Below, one piece after another: positions 1-6,577 of a stretch of DNA of 64,000 nt (within the stretch, counting starts at the first letter, position 1; every line of letters begins with the position of its first letter). A model generated the notes under the pieces. That model saw only the letters and a program-made list of their open reading frames with translations. It searched no databases and was not told the DNA's origin. Made by a program: the position numbers and the translations under genes. The DNA lies in NCBI GenBank assembly GCA_965203865.1, contig OZ241916.1, forward strand, positions 806,001 through 870,000. Reading direction: 5' to 3'. This stretch comes from G965200765 sp965203865. Its GTDB lineage: Bacteria > Pseudomonadota > Gammaproteobacteria > Arenicellales > JAJDZL01.

Positions 1-953
1 GCCTCTACTGCACTCTTGATGTACATGACGGCATCATAGCTTTGTGCTGCATAGAAACTGGGGTATTTACCATATTTTTCCTTGAATCCCGACACGAACT
101 TCCTGTTTGCCGGGGTATCCAGGTCCGGTGCCCAAAATTGAGTCATAATTGTACCAAGCACGCCGGTCATTTCGGCTTTTTGGAATCTCGGCAAACTAAT
201 GGAGTCGATGGTAAACACTGTATACAAATCTACTTTTCCTGCCAGTCCTGATTGCTGGTACTGCTTGATGAAAGCAGGTCCATGCTTGCCCGGATAGAAT
301 ACAAACACACCGTCAGGATTTGCGGCCTTAACCTTTGACAATTCAGCTGCCCAGTCGATTTGGTCCGGCCACTTTGTCATGTCTTCACCGACAATATCGC
401 CTTTGAATGTACGTTTTACTCCGGCAACCATGTTCTTGCCTGCTGCATAGAAAGGAGCGATTACATAAAGTGTTTTTACACCTCGTTGGTTCAGCACTTC
501 GCCCATTGACATGGGAGTCTGATCGTTTTGCCAAGATATATTGAAAAAATTTGGATGGCATTCTTTGCCCGCAAGCTGAGAAGGTCCTGCGTTTGCGCTG
601 ATTACAATTTTACCGGCATCTGTAACTGTATTGACCGATGCGAGCAGCACATGCGACCAGATGTACCCAAATACGATGTCGACCTTATCCTGTGCAACAA
701 GACGTTCCGTAACTTGTTTTCCTTTTTGCGGGTTAAATTCATCGTCTCCATAGACGACTTCAACCTCCACAGGTCCCATTCTGTTGTCAATATGTTCCAA
801 GGCAAGCTCTACAGCATCTTTCATGTCGTTTCCGATTACGGCTGCAGGAGTGCTGAGTGTAGTTACAAATCCAAGTTTAACCTTGGCAGCATACGAACTT
901 GGTGCAACGAACAACAGTGCCAGCATTAATGTTGTTAGAAGTTTCTTGTACAT
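1..953 (-). CDS. ABC transporter substrate-binding protein, LivK/branched-chain amino-acid type (3' end cut by window edge)
   Basis: Reading the minus strand from the ATG at 953 gives MYKKLLTTLMLALLFVAPSS, a clear signal peptide ending at SYAAK, then KVKLGFVTTLSTPAAVIGND. The middle contains GDDEFNPQKGKQVTERL and NPDGVFVFYPGKHGPAF, the pattern of type I periplasmic binding proteins of the branched-chain amino-acid family (Peripla_BP_6). The frame stays open to position 1, so about 317 residues are present and the C-terminus is outside the window. The protein would capture a small solute in the periplasm for an ABC importer whose other subunits are not seen here. It is divergent from the aconitase X pair, which suggests (inference) that the ligand is a substrate of that enzyme, such as a hydroxyproline or related amino acid. 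Confidence 0.9.
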   Translation of the reverse strand, partial: MYKKLLTTLMLALLFVAPSSYAAKVKLGFVTTLSTPAAVIGNDMKDAVELALEHIDNRMGPVEVEVVYGDDEFNPQKGKQVTERLVAQDKVDIVFGYIWSHVLLASVNTVTDAGKIVISANAGPSQLAGKECHPNFFNISWQNDQTPMSMGEVLNQRGVKTLYVIAPFYAAGKNMVAGVKRTFKGDIVGEDMTKWPDQIDWAAELSKVKAANPDGVFVFYPGKHGPAFIKQYQQSGLAGKVDLYTVFTIDSISLPRFQKAEMTGVLGTIMTQFWAPDLDTPANRKFVSGFKEKYGKYPSFYAAQSYDAVMYIKSAVE

Positions 954-985
954 GGTATATATTCTCTCTGTTTTGATTTCACTGA

Positions 986-1013
986 AAAGAGTGTGCTGTA
1001 CAGTACACTCTTT
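986..1013. promoter_or_regulatory. 28-bp imperfect palindrome, candidate operator
   Basis: The arms are AAAGAGTGT and ACACTCTTT around a core containing the perfect palindrome CTGTACAG; only one base pair of the 28-bp site mismatches. It lies 33 bases upstream of the start of the binding-protein gene, in the divergent intergenic region. Such a symmetric site is typical of a dimeric repressor (GntR-type sites often look like this), but no regulator gene is in view. Confidence 0.5.
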
Positions 1014-1040
1014 AAACCTACCGTAATTTAATAAGAATCT

Positions 1041-1065
1041 CAGTTTGTTCAAATGAAACAAACTG
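1041..1065. promoter_or_regulatory. Second inverted repeat in the divergent promoter region
   Basis: Perfect 9-bp arms CAGTTTGTT and AACAAACTG are separated by 7 bases. The sequence differs from the neighbouring palindrome at 986-1013, so this is either a second operator or a small hairpin. It lies between the promoters expected for the binding protein and for the aconitase X genes. Confidence 0.4.
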
Positions 1066-1202
1066 CGTAAAGAAACACTATATCATTAAAATTGTATTTA
1101 TATGCTTTATATGCAAGTGTTGAGAAGACTGGATGTGAATACTGTGCGTTTTTCCAGGAATTGACTAAAGCAGTTACCAATCAGTAAAAAGACGAGTTGC
1201 GA

Positions 1203-2444
1203 ATGATTCTGACTGAATTCGAAGAAGAATTGGTTGATGGCAAGCACGGGGTTCCGCGGCAGTGGGCCATGGAGCAGCAACTGCAAGTTGCGAAGTTTTT
1301 TGATGCGCAAGACTTTGTGGAAATTTCTCAGGCTCATATTATGTGCGATACAGAGTCACTGGGAGATGCGGGTGTCGAGCATCTGGAATTTCTGGCTTCT
1401 CACCCCGAAAGCGAGCGCCAGGTAATGGTGCCGACGATTACAGATCCTCGAGGACTGGATCTTTGCCTGTACAAAGAACTTGGCCAGCCGGAGCATTTCG
1501 CGGAAAAAGAGCGACGCACTACCAATGCTTTGCAGGCAATGGGGGTACTGATGACTGATACCTGTATCAATTACCAATCCATCTCCCCGCCTGTATTCGG
1601 GGAGCATCTGGCGTTTGGCGATACAGGAGTTGTGATTTATTCAAACAGTGTATTCGGTGCGCGCAGCAATTTTGAGGGCGGGCCAGCCGCCTTGGCGGCT
1701 GCTTTGACTGGCAGAGTGCCGAGATATGGATATCACCTGGCGGAAAATCGGATGCCTACTCATTGGTTTGATGTCGATTTTCAGCCAATTACTCTTTCGG
1801 ACTGGGGCGCACTCGGAGCGGTAGCAGGTCAGATAGCAGGTTCGTACTGGTCAGTGCCAGCCTTGTCGGGAATTGAGCGAGCGCCAACTTCAGATGAACT
1901 CAAGCATTTTGGTGCAGCACTTGCAAGCTACGGGTCGGTTCCAATGTTTCATATGGAAGGGATTACGCCGGAAGCAGGCAGCATCAAGGCTACCACTAGC
2001 ACCCGTCAAGCTGACAAAGTTTGGACAATTGATAAAAATACCATTCAGAACTTTTACGACTCCTTCAGGTATTCCGGCCCCGTGGATGTGGTAGTATTTG
2101 CCGCCCCTCAGTTGTCGTTGTTCGAAATGCAGCATATCGCGTCATTGATCAATGGGCGTAAAGTAAGCGGAAATACAGCACTGTTAATTGCAACGTCGCC
2201 GGAAATACGATCTGCCTGCGACAGATTCGGTATTACATCGCAATTGGAGAGTGCCGGTGCAACAGTATTGACAGGGGTTTGTTTTTACCAAATGTACGCA
2301 CGCGAACTGGGAGTGGCTCAAAACTGGAAACGATTGGCTACCAATTCTGCAAAACTGGTAAACATTATCGCAGGCTATGGCTATGAACCTGTACTTGCTA
2401 CTACGAACCAGTGCGTTGAAGCCGCTGTAACTGGAATTCTATAG
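1203..2444 (+). CDS. Aconitase X, catalytic (large) subunit, DUF521 family
   Basis: Translation from the ATG at 1203 begins MILTEFEEELVDGKHG, the usual beginning of aconitase X; a TTG two codons upstream is the only alternative. The 413 residues show family features: SQAHIMCDTESLGDAG near residue 47, VPTITDPRG, DTCINYQSISPP (Cys for the Fe-S or metal site), YSNSVFGARSNFEGGPAALAA and MFHMEGITPEA. Members studied biochemically are dehydratases: bacterial ones act on cis-3-hydroxy-L-proline, archaeal ones on phosphomevalonate. The small swivel subunit is a separate gene 10 bases downstream, so this is the split form. Neighbouring ABC binding protein and absence of mevalonate genes favour a hydroxy-amino-acid substrate, but this is inference. 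Confidence 0.88.
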   Translation: MILTEFEEELVDGKHGVPRQWAMEQQLQVAKFFDAQDFVEISQAHIMCDTESLGDAGVEHLEFLASHPESERQVMVPTITDPRGLDLCLYKELGQPEHFAEKERRTTNALQAMGVLMTDTCINYQSISPPVFGEHLAFGDTGVVIYSNSVFGARSNFEGGPAALAAALTGRVPRYGYHLAENRMPTHWFDVDFQPITLSDWGALGAVAGQIAGSYWSVPALSGIERAPTSDELKHFGAALASYGSVPMFHMEGITPEAGSIKATTSTRQADKVWTIDKNTIQNFYDSFRYSGPVDVVVFAAPQLSLFEMQHIASLINGRKVSGNTALLIATSPEIRSACDRFGITSQLESAGATVLTGVCFYQMYARELGVAQNWKRLATNSAKLVNIIAGYGYEPVLATTNQCVEAAVTGIL

Positions 2445-2454
2445 CTGACTCGTT

Positions 2455-2862
2455 ATGAAAAGGAAATTCGAGTGTCATATTGGTATTGGTGAAGCAGTGT
2501 CGGGTGTGGCACTTGTTGCCAGGGACAACTTTAGTGCTCGATACGATTTGGATCGAATCAAGGGGGTTTTTTCACGGTCTGCCCACAAGTTGTTCGGAGA
2601 AAGCTATGTTGGCAAGATTCTTGTGCTGAACACTGCAAAAGGGGGAGTGGCAACTTCGTGGATGTTGAAGGATATGGTATCTCGCAACATGGCACCTGCG
2701 GCACTTGTACTAAATTCAGCCAATCCGATTATGGTGCAAGGTGCAGCATTTGCAGGCCTGCCGCTCGTGCACGACTTTGAAGTTGATATTACTGCGACAA
2801 TCACGTCTGGCGATTTAGTATGCATAGACCCGAAAAACGGGCTGTTGACGATAAATAGTTGA
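2455..2862 (+). CDS. Aconitase X, swivel (small) subunit, DUF126 family
   Basis: The 135 residues begin MKRKFECHIGIGEAVSGVAL and contain the family pattern FGESYVGKILVLNTAKGGVATSWML followed by NSANPIMVQGAAFAGLPLVHDF. This is the DUF126 domain, which closes over the active site of the DUF521 subunit. The gene starts 10 bases after the large-subunit stop codon, so the two are almost certainly co-transcribed and their products assemble into one enzyme. The length is normal for a stand-alone small subunit. The end of the gene is followed by degenerate DNA, so the operon seems to stop here. Confidence 0.88.
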   Translation: MKRKFECHIGIGEAVSGVALVARDNFSARYDLDRIKGVFSRSAHKLFGESYVGKILVLNTAKGGVATSWMLKDMVSRNMAPAALVLNSANPIMVQGAAFAGLPLVHDFEVDITATITSGDLVCIDPKNGLLTINS

Positions 2863-2959
2863 ATTTGTTCAATCAATATGGAGAGAATCTGAGTATCTCT
2901 GCACTAAAGGCAGGATATAGATAAAGTTTTGCCTTGAATTTCGCGGAATTATCCGCACA

Positions 2960-3264
2960 ATTGGGTTAGTTTCGTAGTTTCCAATTTGCCGATTTTCTCC
3001 CCCATGGTTCAACCAAAGATTGGCTTAAGTATGATATTCCCCCGAGTTTCAAAGAAATAGCAAAAGGAAAATTCGAGGACAAATGCAAAAGTGGTTTTTG
3101 CTGGAATTTGCTGGTAGCGAGTCGGATTTTTGCCTGAATTGTTCAGAGCAACCGGAATTTGACGACTGGGAGTGGGTTGATTACTGGGGCCCCGTCCAGT
3201 CAAGTCGTCAAGTTTAAGAGAAAAGTTGAGCGTTACACTCTCTGAACTTAAAGTTTCATGCCTC
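2960..3264 (+). pseudogene. Broken rppH (RNA pyrophosphohydrolase, Nudix) remnant
   Basis: Three plus-strand frames together give the C-terminal half of RppH. From about 3007 one reads GSTKDWLKYDIPPSF (compare the family STRNWLRY). A frame change near 3080 leads to GQMQKWFLLEFAG and EQPEFDDWEWVDYWGPV. A second change near 3205 leads to VKFKRKVERYTLSEL, which matches the family ending QVV.FKR.VY. The Nudix box (GX5EX7REUXEEXGU) and N-terminus are not recognisable. The gene therefore appears inactivated by at least two frameshifts plus loss of the catalytic motif. A functional copy may exist elsewhere. Confidence 0.7.
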
Positions 3265-3274
3265 TAACTATAAG

Positions 3275-3400
3275 TAAGGAAAGCCCGAATCAGCACATGA
3301 ACAACGGCGGTTTGCGGCATTCGTTCCGGCCGCTGAGGGTTTCAGTAGCGGATATTGAAGGGGAAAACAAACTCGCCAGCATACTCATTCAGACCGTTTC
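3275..3400 (-). pseudogene. Fragment of IS1595-type transposase, C-terminal end
   Basis: The reverse complement reads EYAGEFVFPFNIRY, then after an in-frame stop NPQRPERMPQTAVVHVLIRAF. This matches at DNA and protein level the better-preserved transposase end at about 31315-31430 (EYIDEFVFSFNRRFWEH, LLQAAVDMCRF). The DEF.FRFNRR signature is typical of the C-terminus of ISXO2/IS1595-type transposases. No terminal repeats or catalytic DDE motif are visible here, so this is only a scrap of an old insertion. Confidence 0.6.
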
Positions 3401-3492
3401 GTTGTATGATTCGACAACCCTTTATAATAGTTATAGGCATGTAAAGTTTTTCAAAATAGATATAGAGCTATAGTCACAACGCCACAATATTG

Positions 3493-4040
3493 GTGTTCAA
3501 AAACCGCCAAAAATGAACACATTGATCTCGAAGTGTTCAAAAAAGAGGAAAATTGAACATGTCCTGCGTAAAGTGTTCAAAAATCGCCAAAAATGAACAC
3601 GTTGGTCCTGAAGTGTTCAAAAAAGGGGAAAATTGAACATGTCCTGCGCAAAGTGTTCAAAAATCGCCAAAAATGAACACGTTGGTCCTGAAGTGTTCAA
3701 AAAAGGGGAAAATTGAACATGTCCTGCGCAAAGTGTTCAAAAATCGCCAAAAATGAACACGTTGGTCCTGAAGTGTTCAAAAAAGGGGAAAATTGAACAT
3801 GTCCTGCGCAAAGTGTTCAAAAATCGCCAAAAATGAACACGTTGGTCCTGAAGTGTTCAAAAAAGGGGAAAATTGAACATGTCCTGCGCAAAGTGTTCAA
3901 AAATCGCCAAAAATGAACACGTTGGTCCTGAAGTGTTCAAAAAAGGGGAAAATTGAACATGTCCTGCGCAAAGTGTTCAAAAATCGCCAAAAATGAACAC
4001 ATTGGTCCTGAAGTGTTCAAAAAAGAGGAAAAATGAACAC
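3493..4040. repeat. Exact 80-bp tandem array: 7 units, 14 spaced palindromes
   Basis: The unit is exactly 80 bp and consists of two related 40-bp halves. Each half holds a hyphenated palindrome, GTGTTCA then 14 A-rich bases then TGAACA(C/T). The spacer core is CGCC in half A and GGGG or GAGG in half B. Half A begins at 3493, 3573, 3653, 3733, 3813, 3893 and 3973; half B begins 40 bases after each. Inner units are nearly identical, while the first and last differ slightly (GATCTCG, GAGG). It ends 41 bases before the Fic gene. There are no variable spacers, so it is not CRISPR. An operator array for the downstream winged-helix Fic protein is a reasonable inference. Confidence 0.95.
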
Positions 4041-4081
4041 ATTGTTAGTAAAATAAACAGTAATAAGCAACCGATTGTGAA

Positions 4082-5161
4082 ATGGTAAATATGGATATCA
4101 ATAGATTAGTGCCCTTCCCGCCAACTCAAAACCTTGAATCAAATACAGTATTGCGTTTGTTAGTTGAGGCTCACCGAAATTTAGCCGAACTCAAAGGAGT
4201 TGCACGTACAATTCCAAATGAAAATATACTGATTTCCACCTTGACGTTGCAAGAAGCACAAAGCAGTTCAGCAATAGAAAATATTATCACAACCCAAGAT
4301 GAGTTATTTAGATACCGGTTGCATCCAAGTTTGTCAAATGGTACGAGCAAGGAAGTGGTTCATTACGCTGAAGCCTTGGAAGTTGGATTTGAGGAGGTGA
4401 AAAGAACTGGATTAATAACTCTAAATACAATTATTAAAATTCAAGGTGTTATTGAAGGTAATAATGCTGGTTTTCGAGACGGGCCTGTGGTGATAGCAAA
4501 TACTCATACAGGTGAAAGGGTTTTTACTCCGCCATCATCAGAGGAGGCGATAGAATTAATGTATCACCTTGAGAGTTATATTTACGAAAATACCCCATTG
4601 GACCCATTGATTAAAATGGCATTGATTCACCATCAATTTGAAAGTATTCATCCATTTTTTGATGCAAATGGCCGCACTGGTCGAATTATAAATATTCTTT
4701 ACATCATAAAAGAGGGATTGCTTGATACACCAATTCTTTACCTTAGTCGCTATATCAATCAGAATAGAGGGGAATACTACCGTAATCTTCAAGCTGTACG
4801 AGAGAGTGAAGATTGGGAGCCTTGGTTACAATTTATGCTTCGAGGTGTTGCTGAGTCCTCCAAAAACACAATTGAATTGGTTAATAGAATCTTTGCATCG
4901 TTTCAAGAATGCAAGCGTCAAATTCGTGCTAATCATAAATTCTATAGCCAAGATCTAATAAATAATTTGTTCAAACATCCATACACGAAAGTAGAGTTTC
5001 TTAAACAGGATTTGGATGTTTCCAGGGCAACTGCAAGAAGGTATCTAAACGAGCTTGCTAGAAGCGATATACTACATAAATATAAGTTAGGTCGAGAAAC
5101 TTACTTTGTAAATCACATTTTATTCAACATTCTTGTTGCAACGTCTCAGTCTGATTCCTAG
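4082..5161 (+). CDS. Fic-family protein (adenylyltransferase-type) with C-terminal winged helix
   Basis: The 359-residue protein has a Fic N-terminal domain with the inhibitory helix motif SSAIEN at residues 62-67 ((S/T)xxxE(G/N)), a core Fic motif HPFFDANGRTGR at 190-201, and a C-terminal winged-helix segment (FLKQDLDVSRATARRYLNEL, about 308-327). Fic enzymes usually transfer AMP to hydroxyl side chains of target proteins; the helix motif at the N-terminus blocks the active site until released. The DA in place of DG in the core motif is common in this subclass. The start could be 4082 or the ATG at 4091; no strong ribosome site is seen. The gene follows directly after a 14-palindrome array, so it may bind those sites and control itself (inference). 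Target unknown. Confidence 0.92.
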   Translation: MVNMDINRLVPFPPTQNLESNTVLRLLVEAHRNLAELKGVARTIPNENILISTLTLQEAQSSSAIENIITTQDELFRYRLHPSLSNGTSKEVVHYAEALEVGFEEVKRTGLITLNTIIKIQGVIEGNNAGFRDGPVVIANTHTGERVFTPPSSEEAIELMYHLESYIYENTPLDPLIKMALIHHQFESIHPFFDANGRTGRIINILYIIKEGLLDTPILYLSRYINQNRGEYYRNLQAVRESEDWEPWLQFMLRGVAESSKNTIELVNRIFASFQECKRQIRANHKFYSQDLINNLFKHPYTKVEFLKQDLDVSRATARRYLNELARSDILHKYKLGRETYFVNHILFNILVATSQSDS

Positions 5162-5237
5162 TTGAAGAAACCTGTTTTGCTGTATTGAGCATGGAATCAA
5201 TATGCAGATTTTGCAAATTGATTTCCCGCTTATACGC

Positions 5238-5840
5238 TTAAATCCAGTAGTTTGTGCCAGTCATGATTTTTGACATCCTGCGCATTGCATATCGAACAGG
5301 GTCTGGCAATCCTCCTGAGCTTGCCGCTTTTGCTGTTTTTGCATGCTTAAGCTCATCTTCTCTCATTTGCTTCAAAACGGCAAAACTTTTTTTGTCATTT
5401 GCCGGCAGACGATTCATATGGAGTTCAAGATAATCTGATACCTGGTGTTCTGTTTCTGCAAGGAATGCGGCACTGGTTTTGTCGCCTATCAACCCAGCAA
5501 GAGCACCAATAGCAAAGGAGCCGGCATAAAATATCGGATTGAGCCGACTGGTTTTTCCATTTAATTCTTCAATGCTGTTCGCGCACCAGGCAAGGTGGTC
5601 TTCCTCTTCTTCCGCAGCTTCACGAAAAGTTTCTCGTAATTCAGCACTCTGTACTGTCATTGACTGACCTTGATATAGAGCCTGAGCACACGCTTCACCT
5701 GTATGATTAACGCGCATCAAACGCCTGGATTCGTCCCTCTCGGTCGGAAAGTCTCTTTTCCGAAATCCTGTCAGCAGGCGAGGGGCGAGAAGCGACTGGT
5801 GGAGCAAACAATGTACGTAGCATATTGTCTGCGTGAGCAA
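5238..5840 (-). CDS. coq7: Demethoxyubiquinone hydroxylase COQ7, N-terminus apparently frameshifted
   Basis: Residues from about 40 onward are typical COQ7: RLMRVNHTGEACAQALYQGQ, EEEEDHLAW, ETEHQVSDYLELHMNRLP and MREDELKHAKTA, supplying the Glu and His ligands of the di-iron site (E..., E..H, E, E..H). The enzyme hydroxylates demethoxyubiquinone in ubiquinone synthesis. The first 40 residues in this frame (from TTG at 5840) are unlike the family. The expected sequence MLRTLFAPPVASRPSPAD lies in another frame, from an ATG at 5823. KLLTQ just upstream is back in the main frame. Thus two opposite, roughly compensating indels (near 5830 and near 5770) seem to have occurred, or are sequence errors. 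The catalytic part is intact and the overall frame stays open. Confidence 0.82.
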   Translation of the reverse strand: MLTQTICYVHCLLHQSLLAPRLLTGFRKRDFPTERDESRRLMRVNHTGEACAQALYQGQSMTVQSAELRETFREAAEEEEDHLAWCANSIEELNGKTSRLNPIFYAGSFAIGALAGLIGDKTSAAFLAETEHQVSDYLELHMNRLPANDKKSFAVLKQMREDELKHAKTAKAASSGGLPDPVRYAMRRMSKIMTGTNYWI

Positions 5841-6316
5841 CTTATTGGTCAGCCACCCCGTATTTTCTTTCCATTGTTCTATACTCCGAAGTCAGGGCAA
5901 ATGAAACGCATTGACAGCATTTTTGACATCAGGGACATTGTAGCAAAACTATTTGTATTCATATGAGTCGTGATGGACACGGTTCCGAAAATTGATTCGA
6001 ATTCAAACCTTCGCATAGAGTGCGGGATGGAGATTCTGTCCACTTGATTTCGTCGGTTTTGATTTGCAAATAATTAATTTTTTTGATTGCACTTGGTGAG
6101 CAAAGGCACTACGAATCGGTCTTCAATTTGATGTGCATTTACAGTTTTGTTCTGCTATCATTAAAGTCCGGGAGTCAACCATGTTGCTTGCCTTGAATAC
6201 GGGCGGAATTGGGGGTTGCCAGTAGCTTTCATGTTTACCGAGTTCTGTAATTCTAAAGCAGTTTGGTTGGCTTTTCCTTGTGATAATTCAAGCAATTTTT
6301 GTTTTCATTCCTGCTG
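5841..6316. other. Intergenic stretch without recognisable gene
   Basis: About 475 bases between coq7 and tRNA-Lys. Short open frames occur but none carries a recognisable motif or convincing ribosome site. It should contain the coq7 promoter (leftward) and the tRNA promoter (rightward). Confidence 0.5.
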
Positions 6317-6392
6317 GGGCCGTTAGCTCAGTCGGTAGAGCATCTGACTTTTAATCAGGTGGTCGCAGGTTCGATTCCTGCACGGCCCACCA
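6317..6392 (+). tRNA. tRNA-Lys (anticodon TTT)
   Basis: A 76-base cloverleaf starts GGGCCGTTAGCTCAGTCGG, has anticodon stem-loop CTGACTTTTAATCAG with TTT in the loop, the T-loop GGTTCGATTCC, and acceptor strand CGGCCC followed by an encoded CCA. The acceptor stem GGGCCG pairs with CGGCCC. It closely resembles the Escherichia coli tRNA-Lys. No integrase or att-like duplication is seen next to it. Confidence 0.97.
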
Positions 6393-6577
6393 TTTATTTT
6401 GAGGCATTTGAGGCAGCAAAATATTAATTTAACTCACCGCCCAAGACACGCCAGCGCGTCGGAAACCCGGGATTCGGCGAAAATCGCCAGTCAGTAGCGT
6501 CGAAAATTTCGGGGAAACTCCAGAATCGCCAATCAGGTTGTTTTCATACTGCAAAGTCGACTGTCGCGGCTGGTTCC

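Noticed and set aside
42..929. Plus-strand ORFs of 69-133 codons at the left edge
   Set aside because: They are shadows of the binding-protein gene on the minus strand, which is truncated by the window edge.
3493..4040. CRISPR array
   Set aside because: The units are exact 80-bp tandem copies with no variable spacers, and no cas gene is present.
6317..6577. tRNA-Lys as an integration site of a mobile island
   Set aside because: No integrase, no direct repeat of the tRNA end, and housekeeping murJ-ribF genes follow immediately.
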